Positions 51,866 through 63,092 are shown, counted from the stretch's first letter. The stretch: 64,000 bases of DNA from Flavobacteriaceae bacterium MAR_2010_188 (GCA_900104375.1 LT629302.1:2138001-2202000); one strand, 5' to 3'. Notes: generated by a model from the letters alone, not told the origin. Numbers and translations: made by a program.

Positions 51866-54358
51866 TTACTTTTTCTTTTTTGTTGACGCTTTTTTCTTGG
51901 TCGTTTTCTTTTTCGAAGCTTTACTATCTATATAAGTTTTTGCTTCTTCCAAAGTCATATCGGTAACATCTACCGTCTTTGGCAATTCGACTTTCGTCTT
52001 CCCCTTGGTAATATTGTGTCTTCCCCATCTGGCCTTCTCTACCTTTATTCCTTCTTCTTCCCAGTGGTGTATGAGTTTATCCTTTTCTTTTTGGATTTTG
52101 TCTTCGACCAAAGTTATGACATCATTATCGCTAAGGTTATCCCAATCATATTTTTTGTTGACATTAATAAAGATGCCGTTCCATTTAATAAATGGACCAA
52201 ATCTACCTTTGCCTTTTGTTACCGGTTCTCCTTTATACGTATAAATTGGCGCGTCGGCTTTCTTTTGGGCTAAAATAATTGGGATTGCATCGTCAATCTC
52301 CACTCCTACTGGGTCCATTCCTTTTGGCAGCGAAATAAATTTTGTTCCCCAACGCACATACGGCCCATATCTTCCGTTATTTACCTCAACTTCTTCTCCT
52401 TCATAAGTACCCAAATTTTTAGGTAGTTGAAAAAGGTCCATTGCCTCTTCGTAGGTTATGGTATTTAACTGTTGATCTGGAGAAAGACTTGCAAAAAGCG
52501 GCTTCTCTTCTTCTTCAACCGTACCAATTTGGACCATCGGCCCAAACTTGCCCAATCTTACACTAACCTGTCTTCCGGTTTTTGGATCTGTACCTAAAAT
52601 TCTCTCACCAGATTCTCTTTCGGCATTCTCTTGAACATCTTCTACTCTTGGATGAAAATCCTTATAGAAGTTCTTCATCATCTTCTGCCAATCTTCCTTG
52701 CCTTCTGCGATGTTATCAAAATCTTCTTCTACCTTGGCGGTAAAATTATAATCTAGAATCGCTCCGAAATGAGTTACTAGAAAATCCGTAACAATCATCC
52801 CAATATCGGTCGGAACCAATTTCCCTTTATCAGAACCTACTTTCTCGGTTAGCGTTTTATCAACAATCTTTCCGCTTTTTAAGGTTAACTGATCATAATT
52901 ACGGTCGGTACCATCTACGTTACCTTTTTCAACATAATTTCTATTTTGAATGGTAGAAATGGTCGGTGCATACGTAGAAGGTCTACCAATACCGAGTTCT
53001 TCAAGTTTTTTAACCAAGGACGCTTCGGTATATCTATAAGGTGGACGACTATATCTTTCTGTAGCGGTAATATAATTGTTGAATAATTTTTCGTTCACCT
53101 TCATTTCTGGAAGCATTCCTTCATTTTCAACATCTTCATCATCGGTGCCTTCAAAATAAACTTTTAAGAAACCGTCAAATTTGATGACTTCTCCGTTTGC
53201 AGTGAAAAGTTGATTGTGATTGGAAGCTCCAATCTTAACATTGGTTCTTTCTAACTGTGCTTCGCTCATTTGAGAAGCGATTGCTCTCTTCCAAATTAGA
53301 TCATATAATCTTGCTTGGTCTCTATCTATATTTAAGGAGTGTACCGCAAAATTGGTGGGACGTATAGCTTCGTGAGCCTCTTGCGCGCCCTTGCTCTTGC
53401 CTTTAAAATTTCTTGTTTTACTATATTTATCACCGTAAGCGCTTTCAATTTCTTTCTTGGCGCCCTTTCTCGCTTCATCAGATAAATTAACACTATCTGT
53501 TCTCATATAGGTAATATGACCTTCTTCGTACAACCTCTGAGCCATGGTCATAGTCTTACTAACAGAATAATACAATTTTCTTGAAGCTTCCTGCTGAAGT
53601 GTTGACGTAGTAAATGGCGGTGCGGGCGATTTCTTCGCTGGTTTTTTATCTAATTCTGAAACCTTATAGGTAGATGATAGATTTTGCTCTAAGAATTTTT
53701 GTGCTTCTTCTTTTGTTGAAAAATTGCTGGCTAATTTCGCCTTAAAAGCTTGACCAGCCTCATTGGTGAACTCGGCATCGATTCGAAAAGACGCAGTACT
53801 ATCAAATTCATTGATTTCTCTTTCTCTTTCTACGATTAATCTAACTGATACAGACTGAACTCTACCGGCAGAAAGGCCACCTTTAACTTTTCTCCATAGA
53901 ACAGGAGAAAGCTCGTAACCTACAATTCTATCTAAAACTCGTCTTGCTTGTTGCGCATCTACAAGGTCATAATCAATTCCTCTAGGATTCTCAATTGCTT
54001 TCTGTATCGCGGATTTGGTAATTTCATGAAATACAATCCTTTTAGTCTTGCTCTTATCTAATTTTAGGGTTTCGGCCAAATGCCAGGCAATTGCTTCACC
54101 CTCACGATCCTCATCACTGGCTAGCCAGATGATATCGGCTTTTTTAGCTAAATCCTTTAGTTTTTTTACGATTGCTTTCTTATCTGCAGATACTTCGTAT
54201 TTCGGTTTAAAATTACCGTTTACGTCTACCCCAAGTTCTTTAGAAGGAAGATCGGCAATATGTCCAAAACTAGACTCTACCTTATAATCCTTTCCTAAAA
54301 ATTTTTCAATGGTTTTTGCCTTTGCGGGAGACTCAACAATAACTAAATTCTTCGCCAT
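51866..54358 (-). CDS. topA: DNA topoisomerase I
   Basis: The 830-residue protein has the Toprim domain (VIVESPAKAKTIEKFLG at the start, ASDEDREGEAIAWHLAE near residue 80), the type IA core with active-site Tyr in HITYMRTDSVNLS (near residue 285), and LIVERER. Several C-terminal repeats of the GRFGPFIKW type follow, with a Lys-rich tail (KASKKKTTKKKASTKKKK). Relaxes negative supercoils. Four-base gap to the arginase-like gene, so the two are co-transcribed. Confidence 0.96.
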   Translation of the reverse strand: MAKNLVIVESPAKAKTIEKFLGKDYKVESSFGHIADLPSKELGVDVNGNFKPKYEVSADKKAIVKKLKDLAKKADIIWLASDEDREGEAIAWHLAETLKLDKSKTKRIVFHEITKSAIQKAIENPRGIDYDLVDAQQARRVLDRIVGYELSPVLWRKVKGGLSAGRVQSVSVRLIVEREREINEFDSTASFRIDAEFTNEAGQAFKAKLASNFSTKEEAQKFLEQNLSSTYKVSELDKKPAKKSPAPPFTTSTLQQEASRKLYYSVSKTMTMAQRLYEEGHITYMRTDSVNLSDEARKGAKKEIESAYGDKYSKTRNFKGKSKGAQEAHEAIRPTNFAVHSLNIDRDQARLYDLIWKRAIASQMSEAQLERTNVKIGASNHNQLFTANGEVIKFDGFLKVYFEGTDDEDVENEGMLPEMKVNEKLFNNYITATERYSRPPYRYTEASLVKKLEELGIGRPSTYAPTISTIQNRNYVEKGNVDGTDRNYDQLTLKSGKIVDKTLTEKVGSDKGKLVPTDIGMIVTDFLVTHFGAILDYNFTAKVEEDFDNIAEGKEDWQKMMKNFYKDFHPRVEDVQENAERESGERILGTDPKTGRQVSVRLGKFGPMVQIGTVEEEEKPLFASLSPDQQLNTITYEEAMDLFQLPKNLGTYEGEEVEVNNGRYGPYVRWGTKFISLPKGMDPVGVEIDDAIPIILAQKKADAPIYTYKGEPVTKGKGRFGPFIKWNGIFINVNKKYDWDNLSDNDVITLVEDKIQKEKDKLIHHWEEEGIKVEKARWGRHNITKGKTKVELPKTVDVTDMTLEEAKTYIDSKASKKKTTKKKASTKKKK

Positions 54359-54535
54359 ATACAGTTTTTTTGAGGGTACAAATGTATATGATTTTTTTAT
54401 TTAAGTTTTTAAAAGATGGGTATTTGCAGAAAAACAGAAAATATCAACACCTATAAATTGACTTTTTGTAAACTCGAAACTGTAAAGTTTGAGGTATTCA
54501 AAATGCTTGAATTAAGATTTTGAAAAATATTTATT

Positions 54536-55324
54536 TTAGTTAGTCTTTTTCAGCGAATTCCGAAAATCGTCATTTTTCGTAATTTCTTCAAAACCAACGA
54601 CTTTCTTATAAATAATGTAAACCGGATGATAGACAAATGGAGCAGTGAACAAAATACCTATTCCACAGAGTACAAATCCGATTAAAGAGGATAGGACAGT
54701 AGCCACGATAATCAGTCCAAATGAAATCAGCCATTTTTTATTTCCTAATAAGAAACTGAACTTAACTATCTCCCCCGTTGTGAATTCTGGATTTAAGGCA
54801 AACACAACCATCATAAAACTTATCGGAACAATCACATAAAATATGGGAAGAATAAATAATAGCATGGCGATGCTACCAATTAAAATAGTGATGAGCAAAA
54901 GCAAGAAGAGTTTAAAGAGATATTTCCCCTTAAAAAAGTAGAATAACTCTTTGGTGCTAATATCTACATCTTCATCAATCATCTTAAGCATTCTTATAAA
55001 CCCTACTCTTATTGCCATAACTAAGGTGCCAATAATTACTACGCCCACTAGAAAGAATACTAAAGACAAAATTGAAAAGCCGCTAAGGAATTGGGAATAA
55101 TCAGTCCCCGTAGTTTGGGTAACATCAGATTGTTGGGAAATGCTCACTATTAAAGGCACATATAAAATCAGAAAAAATGGTATTGTGGCAATCATTACAA
55201 TGAGCTGCATCACAAATCCATGAACGATGCTCTTCTTGAAAAGATCTATCGATTCGCTGAAAATCGTCCCGAAATCAAGTTGTGGTGCTGATTTTATTCT
55301 TTCCTTAATATATGTTTCTGTCAT
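54536..55324 (-). CDS. Multi-helix membrane protein of unknown function
   Basis: The 262-residue protein has a cytoplasmic amphipathic N-terminus (DFGTIFSESIDLFKKSIVHG). About five or six TM segments follow, among them VMQLIVMIATIPFFLILYVPL, FFLVGVVIIGTLVMAIRV, FLLLLITILIGSIAMLLFI and LSSLIGFVLCGIGILFTAPF. It resembles YciC/DUF975-type integral proteins. No enzyme motif. Single gene on the minus strand. Confidence 0.75.
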   Translation of the reverse strand: MTETYIKERIKSAPQLDFGTIFSESIDLFKKSIVHGFVMQLIVMIATIPFFLILYVPLIVSISQQSDVTQTTGTDYSQFLSGFSILSLVFFLVGVVIIGTLVMAIRVGFIRMLKMIDEDVDISTKELFYFFKGKYLFKLFLLLLITILIGSIAMLLFILPIFYVIVPISFMMVVFALNPEFTTGEIVKFSFLLGNKKWLISFGLIIVATVLSSLIGFVLCGIGILFTAPFVYHPVYIIYKKVVGFEEITKNDDFRNSLKKTN

Positions 55325-55420
55325 AGGAGATTAGTTGTTAGTTGAATAAATATAAGGTTAATTTTATTTCTGTTGAATTTAATAGACACTGTCAGATCGT
55401 CACATAACTAAAATTTCTAC

Positions 55421-55428
55421 TATCTTTG
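55421..55428 (+). promoter_or_regulatory. Promoter -7 element of miaB operon
   Basis: TATCTTTG fits TAnnTTTG exactly, 35 bases before the miaB ATG. No clear TTTG lies 19-21 bases upstream. Confidence 0.4.
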
Positions 55429-55462
55429 CGCTCCTAATATTATATAGAAGCAATACATTCTA

Positions 55463-56908
55463 ATGCACAAGGTAATAGACGAAAAGAAACAAGGGGAAAG
55501 CCTGGTTTTAGAGCCAAAAAAAGACAATTCACGCAAATTGTTTATCGAGAGCTACGGCTGCCAGATGAACTTTAGCGATAGTGAGATTGTTGCGTCTATA
55601 TTAGCTAAAGAAGGTTTTAATACCACCGACAAACTCGAGGAAGCCGACTTAGTTTTGGTTAACACCTGTTCTATTCGAGAAAAAGCAGAGCTCACCGTAA
55701 GAAAACGTTTAGAAAAATACAACGCAGTAAAAAGATTAAATCCGAAGATGAAGGTTGGAGTTCTTGGTTGTATGGCAGAACGTTTAAAAAGTAAATTTTT
55801 AGAAGAAGAGAAAATTGTCGACTTAGTTGTTGGTCCCGATGCATACAAGGATTTACCTAATCTAATCGCTGAGGTCGATGAAGGTCGAGATGCTGTCAAC
55901 GTCATCTTGAGCAAAGATGAGACCTACGGAGACATTTCTCCAGTTAGACTTAACTCTAACGGCGTTTCGGCTTATGTTTCTATAACCAGAGGGTGCGATA
56001 ACATGTGCACTTTCTGTGTAGTTCCTTTTACTAGAGGAAGAGAACGCAGCCGCGATCCACAGAGCATTTTAGGAGAAGTTAAAGATTTATGGGATAAAGG
56101 TTTTAAGGAAATTATCTTATTGGGACAGAATGTAGATAGTTATCTCTGGTATGGCGGCGGTATGAAAAAGGATTTCGAAAAAGCCACTGATTTTGAAAAA
56201 GCTACCGCAGTAGATTTTTCAAATCTGTTAGAATTGTGCGCCAAAGCCCAGCCTAAAATGAGAATTCGTTTTTCTACTAATAATCCACAGGATATGAATA
56301 TGGAGGTTATAAAAACCATGGCTAAGTATTCTAATATCTGTAACCACGTTCACCTTCCGGTGCAAAGCGGAAGCGACCGTATTTTAAAGTTGATGAACCG
56401 TCAACACACCAGAGAAGAATATTTTAGACTTATAGATAACATCAGAGAAATCATTCCTAGCTGTGCTATTAGTCAGGATATGATTATCGGTTTCCCGACC
56501 GAAACTGAAGAAGACCATCAAGACACCTTGAGTTTATTAGAATACGTTAAATATGATTTCGGATTTATGTTTTCTTATTCTGAAAGACCGGGAACTTTGG
56601 CAGAAAGAAAATTAGATGACGATGTTTCAGAGGAAACGAAAAAGCGAAGGCTTCAAGAAGTTATCGATTTACAATTAAAACATAGCCGAATTAGATTTAA
56701 GCAGCACATTGGCAAAGTAGAGGAAGTTCTTATTGAAAGAGAATCGAAAAAATCCGATCTTGAATGGTCTGGTAAAAATTCACACAATACCGTGGTCGTT
56801 TTTCCGAAAGAGAACTATAAGGTGGGCGATTTTGTAAATGTAGAAATCATCGAATCTACTGGAGGCACGCTCATCGGACGCCCTTTAGGATTTTCAACCA
56901 ATAATTAA
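55463..56908 (+). CDS. miaB: tRNA-2-methylthio-N6-dimethylallyladenosine synthase
   Basis: The 481-residue protein has the N-terminal MTTase domain with three Cys for one iron-sulfur cluster (YGCQMN, NTCSIRE, LGCMAER). The radical-SAM motif is CDNMCTFCVVPFTRG near residue 179, and a TRAM domain follows (about residues 410-475). It adds the methylthio group to A37 of tRNAs. First gene of a long plus-strand unit. A short Lys/Asp-rich insert (KKDFEKATDFEKATAVDF) near residue 235 is unusual but harmless. Confidence 0.95.
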   Translation: MHKVIDEKKQGESLVLEPKKDNSRKLFIESYGCQMNFSDSEIVASILAKEGFNTTDKLEEADLVLVNTCSIREKAELTVRKRLEKYNAVKRLNPKMKVGVLGCMAERLKSKFLEEEKIVDLVVGPDAYKDLPNLIAEVDEGRDAVNVILSKDETYGDISPVRLNSNGVSAYVSITRGCDNMCTFCVVPFTRGRERSRDPQSILGEVKDLWDKGFKEIILLGQNVDSYLWYGGGMKKDFEKATDFEKATAVDFSNLLELCAKAQPKMRIRFSTNNPQDMNMEVIKTMAKYSNICNHVHLPVQSGSDRILKLMNRQHTREEYFRLIDNIREIIPSCAISQDMIIGFPTETEEDHQDTLSLLEYVKYDFGFMFSYSERPGTLAERKLDDDVSEETKKRRLQEVIDLQLKHSRIRFKQHIGKVEEVLIERESKKSDLEWSGKNSHNTVVVFPKENYKVGDFVNVEIIESTGGTLIGRPLGFSTNN

Positions 56909-56938
56909 TAAAAGATTCCTGCAATCGCAGTAAACTAT

Positions 56939-58201
56939 ATGGATTCAGTACAAGCAATTAAACAACGTTTCGGGATTATAGGAAACGATCCTAAACTTAA
57001 CCGTGCGGTAGAGAAAGCCATCCAGGTTTCCCCAACTGATATTTCGGTTTTGGTTACAGGTGAAAGCGGCGTAGGTAAAGAAAGTATTCCCAAGATTATT
57101 CATCAACTTTCACATAGAAAGCACGGCAAATACATCGCGGTAAACTGTGGAGCAATCCCAGAAGGGACTATAGACAGTGAATTGTTTGGTCATGAAAAAG
57201 GTGCCTTTACCGGTGCCACCCAAACTCGTAGCGGTTATTTTGAAGTAGCCGATGGCGGTACCATATTTTTAGATGAAGTTGGAGAACTTCCACTTACTAC
57301 CCAAGTGAGGTTATTGCGTGTTCTAGAAAACGGTGAATTCATAAAAGTTGGTTCTAGCAAGGTTCAAAAAACAAATGTTCGCATCGTTGCAGCAACGAAT
57401 ATGGATATGTTCGATGCCATTAAAAAAGAAAAATTTAGGGAAGACCTTTATTATAGACTAAGTACGGTTGACATCAATATTCCACCGCTTCGTGAAAGAA
57501 AGGAAGACATTCATCTTTTGTTTAGAAAATTCGCCAGCGATTTTGCTCTAAAATATAAAATGCCAACCATTAAGCTTACGGATGAAGCGGTTAACATGTT
57601 GTTGAAACATCGTTGGAACGGAAATATTCGTCAACTTAGGAATGTAGCAGAACAGATTTCGGTTTTAGAGCAAAATAGAACCATAGACACCACTACTTTA
57701 AGAGGATATTTACCAGAAGGCGGAAACAGTCTACCCGCAGTCATTAAAAATTCTCGGGCCGAAAGTGATTTTAGTAGCGAACGCGAAATCCTATATAAGG
57801 TACTTTTTGATATGAAGGCTGATCTAAATGATCTTAAAAAGCTGACTTTAGAGTTGATGAAGAATGGAAATGGTAAGGAAGTTCAAAAAGATAACGAAGG
57901 TCTGATCAATAAGATTTACGGAAGCGAAGATGGAGAGTACGAAAATGCGGATGAAGATATGGAAGTACTTTCAATCCCAGAAAAAACATCCGACAGCAGC
58001 CATAACTCAAGTTCTATACACGATAAATACCATTTTGCTGAAGAAATAGAAGAAGAAGAAACCCTTTCTTTACAGGACAAGGAATTAGAATTGATCAAAA
58101 AATCCTTGGAGCGCCATAAAGGAAAAAGAAAACTTGCCGCCGCAGAATTAGGGATAAGCGAGAGAACTCTTTATAGAAAAATAAAACAATACGATCTATA
58201 A
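56939..58201 (+). CDS. Sigma-54 dependent transcriptional activator without receiver domain
   Basis: The 420-residue protein starts directly with the AAA+ domain: Walker A GESGVGKE (residues 41-48), the sigma-54 contact loop GAFTGA in HEKGAFTGATQTR, Walker B GGTIFLDEVGELP, and an arginine finger region. A linker with acidic stretch EEIEEEETLSLQ and a Fis-type helix-turn-helix at the end (KLAAAELGISERTLYRKIK) follow. No N-terminal sensor or receiver domain is present, so control is probably by expression or by a partner. Thirty bases after miaB. Confidence 0.9.
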   Translation: MDSVQAIKQRFGIIGNDPKLNRAVEKAIQVSPTDISVLVTGESGVGKESIPKIIHQLSHRKHGKYIAVNCGAIPEGTIDSELFGHEKGAFTGATQTRSGYFEVADGGTIFLDEVGELPLTTQVRLLRVLENGEFIKVGSSKVQKTNVRIVAATNMDMFDAIKKEKFREDLYYRLSTVDINIPPLRERKEDIHLLFRKFASDFALKYKMPTIKLTDEAVNMLLKHRWNGNIRQLRNVAEQISVLEQNRTIDTTTLRGYLPEGGNSLPAVIKNSRAESDFSSEREILYKVLFDMKADLNDLKKLTLELMKNGNGKEVQKDNEGLINKIYGSEDGEYENADEDMEVLSIPEKTSDSSHNSSSIHDKYHFAEEIEEEETLSLQDKELELIKKSLERHKGKRKLAAAELGISERTLYRKIKQYDL

Positions 58202-58204
58202 TAA

Positions 58205-58402
58205 ATGAAGGCAGTAGAAATATTTAGAATTAAAGTAACATTCAGTCGGGAGAGCACGGAAAAACTTAGGGAAGAAGCAGAAGATTTGATAAATGAAAAA
58301 CACTATCAAGGCTATAGATTGCTTCATCTTCAATTTGAATTCGCAGATAATTCGGGATATATTTATGCTTTTATAACTATGAAAGCCCCAAATTCCTATT
58401 AA
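58205..58402 (+). CDS. Small conserved hypothetical protein
   Basis: The 65-residue frame (MKAVEIFRIKVTFSRESTEK ... GYIYAFITMKAPNSY) starts three bases after the activator stop. Beta-alpha-beta-beta character is seen, similar to DUF4177-like small proteins, but I cannot assign it. Tight spacing to the neighbours on both sides supports that it is a real gene. Confidence 0.6.
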   Translation: MKAVEIFRIKVTFSRESTEKLREEAEDLINEKHYQGYRLLHLQFEFADNSGYIYAFITMKAPNSY

Positions 58403-58413
58403 AAAGGATTGCG

Positions 58414-58944
58414 ATGAAAATATTCTTCAAAATAAATAGAGCTCTTATAAAACAGTTTATGCTTCTCGGTTTTATGCTCAGCGTTATAAGTTGTGGTAAT
58501 TATTCTTTTTCTGGAATCTCAATTTCTCCGGATATCGAAAACTTTCAGGTCAATAATTTTCAAAATAATGCATTACTTGTAGAGCCTGGTTTAGATCGAC
58601 AATTTACCCTGGCTCTCCAAGACCTTATTCTTAACCAAACCAATTTAAGTATCACCAACACTTCTGGCGACTTGGTTTACGAAGGTGAAATAACCGAATA
58701 TAGGATATCACCGACCACCGCGCAGTCTAATAGCACGGCGGCGCAGAATAGACTTACCATTGGCGTACGGGTTCGATTTTATGATAAAACCAAACCCGAA
58801 GAAGAGTTTGAACAAAGTTTCTCTTTTTTCTACGATTATCCGGGATCGGTTAACTTGGTCGGTGCCCAAAAAGCAACTGCAATCGAAGAAATTTTTCAGC
58901 GTATAACTCAGGATATTTTCAATGCTACCTTAGCGAAGTGGTAA
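58414..58944 (+). CDS. lptE: LPS-assembly lipoprotein LptE
   Basis: The 176-residue protein has a lipoprotein signal with lipobox in FMLSVISCGNYSFSG. The Cys is at residue 28. It has the LptE layout: NFQNNALLVEPGLDRQFTLA, LTIGVRVRFYDKTKPEE, and the helical end TAIEEIFQRITQDIFNAT. LptE is the plug of LptD in the outer membrane. The order activator - small protein - lptE - TPR - secG fits the usual flavobacterial order. Confidence 0.88.
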   Translation: MKIFFKINRALIKQFMLLGFMLSVISCGNYSFSGISISPDIENFQVNNFQNNALLVEPGLDRQFTLALQDLILNQTNLSITNTSGDLVYEGEITEYRISPTTAQSNSTAAQNRLTIGVRVRFYDKTKPEEEFEQSFSFFYDYPGSVNLVGAQKATAIEEIFQRITQDIFNATLAKW

Positions 58945-58962
58945 AAACCTTATCTTGCGATT

Positions 58963-59970
58963 ATGATCAAGTCACAGGACTTTTTAAAACTTTTACAAAA
59001 CCCTCAAGTAGTTAATGCTGAGAGTGCAAGGTCAATTTCCGAAATCATAAAGGAATTCCCATATTTTCAATCCGCGCGGGCTTTATACTTAAAAAGTCTA
59101 AAAAATAGCGAAAGCTCTACCTACAATCATCAGTTAAAATCTACTGCAGCATATACGACCGATAGAAGTATTTTATTTGATTTTATAGTTTCGGAGGAAT
59201 TTAACCAGAATGAAATCTCAAAATCCATTCAATCGAATTCTGAACAGCTAAAATCTATGGTTGTTGAAGATGTTGAAGATATTTCGGTGAATAGAAGCGT
59301 CACTATCGACGATGCCTTGAAACAAAGTATAGAAGAAACGGATGGTGTTTTGGATCCGGATTTATTTAAGGAAAAAATCGATATTCAAAAAGTAGCAAAT
59401 TTTGCTGAAGAAGATTCTACGCAAGAAAATGAAGCTGAGCAAGATGTTGTTTCAGAATCAGAAAAAACAATCGTGACAGACGAAGTCACATCTACTAAAA
59501 ATACTGCTGAAGAAATCCTAGAAATTGGTAAGCCCCTAGAATTTAAAAAGGACGAAGTACGTTCTTTCGCAGAATGGCTAAACCTTACCAAGGCCAAACC
59601 AATTGATAGAGATGTAGAGACAAACAATGAAATTAAGTCGGCTGAAGTTGTTTTACCATCAAAAGAGGAACAGGAACAAGAAGAAAATAAAACTGAAAAG
59701 CGAGCCATCATCGATAAGTTTTTGGATAAGAATCCCAAAATACTTCCTTCTAAGGAATATACGCCCAAACCTTTGTTGTACAGGAATGAAATAAATCATG
59801 AAGGCTTAATGACAGAAACCTTGGCCCGCATCTATTTGGAGCAAAAAAATTACGAAAAAGCGATTCAATCTTATAAGATTTTAAGTTTGAAATATCCAGA
59901 AAAAAGTAGTTTCTTTGCAGACCAAATTCAAGCTGTAAAGGAATTACAAGAAAATAATACGACAAAATAA
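58963..59970 (+). CDS. Acidic protein with C-terminal TPR-like segment
   Basis: The 335-residue protein has no signal peptide. The first 60 residues are helical (LLQNPQVVNAESARSISEI, KEFPYFQSARALYLKSLKNS). A long Glu/Asp/Lys-rich region follows, then a TPR-like helix pair at the end (TETLARIYLEQKNYEKAIQS, YKILSLKYPEKSSFF). It overlaps the secG start by one base (ATAATGA). It is conserved between lptE and secG in flavobacteria, to my memory; the function is unknown. Confidence 0.78.
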   Translation: MIKSQDFLKLLQNPQVVNAESARSISEIIKEFPYFQSARALYLKSLKNSESSTYNHQLKSTAAYTTDRSILFDFIVSEEFNQNEISKSIQSNSEQLKSMVVEDVEDISVNRSVTIDDALKQSIEETDGVLDPDLFKEKIDIQKVANFAEEDSTQENEAEQDVVSESEKTIVTDEVTSTKNTAEEILEIGKPLEFKKDEVRSFAEWLNLTKAKPIDRDVETNNEIKSAEVVLPSKEEQEQEENKTEKRAIIDKFLDKNPKILPSKEYTPKPLLYRNEINHEGLMTETLARIYLEQKNYEKAIQSYKILSLKYPEKSSFFADQIQAVKELQENNTTK

Positions 59971-60338
59971 TGAATACGTTTACCATATTTTTAGTTCTTA
60001 TAATACTAGTATCATTTTTGCTGGTAATTGTGATTATGGTCCAGAATCCAAAAGGAGGAGGACTTTCCTCATCATTCGGAGGTGGTGGCACACAACAACT
60101 TGGTGGGGTTAAAAAAACTACAGACTTTTTAGATAGGAGTACTTGGGCATTAGCTACCTTACTACTTGCACTAATCCTTGCTTCTAATTTGGCGATACCA
60201 AATGTTGGTGGCAATATAGAATCTAAAGCATTGGATAGTGATGCAAGAACTCAAACTCAACAGACTGAAGTTCCGTTATCGACTCCGGCACCTGCCGCAT
60301 CTCAGCAAACCGAGCCAGCAGGAGATAGTCTTAATTAA
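59970..60338 (+). CDS. secG: Preprotein translocase subunit SecG
   Basis: The 122-residue protein has two TM helices, IFLVLIILVSFLLVIVIMVQ and STWALATLLLALILASNL, joined by the Gly-rich loop NPKGGGLSSSFGGGGTQQLG. The Gly-rich loop is the family mark. A Gln/Pro/Ala tail follows. SecG assists SecYE. Start overlaps the TPR gene stop; a terminator follows. Confidence 0.95.
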   Translation: MNTFTIFLVLIILVSFLLVIVIMVQNPKGGGLSSSFGGGGTQQLGGVKKTTDFLDRSTWALATLLLALILASNLAIPNVGGNIESKALDSDARTQTQQTEVPLSTPAPAASQQTEPAGDSLN

Positions 60339-60362
60339 GACTTCAACCTAATATATAGAATT

Positions 60363-60390
60363 AATGTCAGCAATCGCTGGCATTTTTTTA
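60363..60390 (+). terminator. Rho-independent terminator after secG
   Basis: AATGTCAGC-AATC-GCTGGCATT is followed by TTTTT. It ends the miaB-to-secG unit before the groES promoter. Confidence 0.85.
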
Positions 60391-60469
60391 TGCCATTAAA
60401 TGCGATTACCATCGTTAAGGATCCTAATAAAATCATTTATTGACATAACATAGCACTTATTTCTGCAAG

Positions 60470-60504
60470 TTTGTCAGTCGCATCGTATTGGCATATTTTT
60501 CGCA
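60470..60504 (+). promoter_or_regulatory. groES promoter region
   Basis: TTTG at 60470, a 20-base spacer and TATTTTTC (60494-60501) form a near-consensus Bacteroidota promoter. Overlapping it, TTGGCA (60488-60493) and CGC (60501-60503) place GG and GC exactly 12 bases apart, as in sigma-54 -24/-12 elements. Which is used cannot be told from sequence. Confidence 0.45.
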
Positions 60505-60555
60505 ATTCTTCAATTCAATAAAAATCAATCTTTAATTAATAAAAAATAAATTACA

Positions 60556-60831
60556 ATGGCATTAAACATTAAACCTTTAGCAGATAGGGTTCTAGTTGAA
60601 CCAACGGAAGCTGAGACAAAAACAGCTGCTGGGATTATAATTCCAGATAACGCCAAAGAAAAACCACAAAAAGGCAAAGTCGTTGCAACTGGCAAGGGAA
60701 CTAAGAAACAACCTATTACCGTTAAAGTTGGTGACACTGTGCTTTATGGAAAATACAGTGGAACAGAACTTAAATTAGAAGGTAAGGATTACTTAATGAT
60801 GAGAGAGAGCGACATTCTTGCAATCATCTAA
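60556..60831 (+). CDS. groES: Co-chaperonin GroES
   Basis: The 91-residue protein has the GroES signature: [20 protein letters not shown] at the start, the mobile loop, and [20 protein letters not shown]. It caps GroEL rings. 95 bases before groEL, on one transcript. The ATG is preceded by an A-rich leader typical for Bacteroidota. Confidence 0.97.
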   Translation: MALNIKPLADRVLVEPTEAETKTAAGIIIPDNAKEKPQKGKVVATGKGTKKQPITVKVGDTVLYGKYSGTELKLEGKDYLMMRESDILAII

Positions 60832-60837
60832 ATTCAT

Positions 60838-60857
60838 CAATCTGCGTTCGCAGATTG
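60838..60857 (+). other. Hairpin between groES and groEL
   Basis: CAATCTGCG-TT-CGCAGATTG is a nine-pair stem seven bases after the groES stop. No T-run follows, so it is more likely an RNA processing or stability element than a terminator. Confidence 0.55.
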
Positions 60858-60911
60858 CATTCATATAAAACATTTAATAATTACGATTTCTTAAACATTG
60901 TTTAAGATTGA

Positions 60912-62561
<1,650 letters not shown>

Positions 62562-62582
62562 GATATTTAGATCTCTAAAATT

Positions 62583-62616
62583 AAAACGCCTCTTAATGAA
62601 GAGGCGTTTTTTATTT
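62583..62616 (+). terminator. Rho-independent terminator after groEL
   Basis: AAAACGCCTCTT-AATG-AAGAGGCGTTTT is a 12-bp stem followed by TTATTT. It lies 22 bases past the groEL stop and before the convergent minus-strand genes. Confidence 0.88.
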
Positions 62617-62648
62617 CTAATAATGTGGGTTTGAATAAATCTTGTTAT

Positions 62649-63092
62649 TTACGAATCTGTTTTATTCTGAATCTTATAATAGAAAAACGCTGGAAGTAAG
62701 AAGAGGAGTAAAATTGGTTGAATCAAGAATCTTCTAAAGTTGAAAAAGAAATAGTAGTCTTCCATCCTCGGATTAATCACAAAATATAAGAAGATAGAAA
62801 TCAGTACTACATATGCAATTCCGTAGATAATGGCAGAAAATTTAACGATTGAGCCATCATGATAAAAGAGATAGAGAATAACTAGGGACAAAGCTGAATT
62901 ACACAAATATCTGATTGAAGTTGAAACTGTCAAGGCAAAAACTTCCCTTCTCGGGAAATCAAAATGCAGATAATCACTCTGGAAAAATAAAAGATACGGA
63001 TCGTAAAAGAGTTCATTTTCAAAAACCCTGATAAGCACAAGGGCTCCGAACAACATCATTATTACCACTATTCTAAAAGGATTTTGAATCAT
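62649..63092 (-). CDS. Exosortase F-associated membrane protein
   Basis: The 147-residue protein has several TM helices (IVVIMMLFGALVLIRVFEN, SALSLVILYLFYHDGS, IAYVVLISIFLYFVINPR, ILLLFLLPAFFYY) and the conserved FENELFYDPYLLFFQSDYLH region near residue 24 and FFFNFRRFLIQPILL near the C-terminus. This partner is encoded with exosortase F in flavobacteria; start overlaps the exosortase stop by 4 bases. Confidence 0.87.
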   Translation of the reverse strand: MIQNPFRIVVIMMLFGALVLIRVFENELFYDPYLLFFQSDYLHFDFPRREVFALTVSTSIRYLCNSALSLVILYLFYHDGSIVKFSAIIYGIAYVVLISIFLYFVINPRMEDYYFFFNFRRFLIQPILLLFLLPAFFYYKIQNKTDS

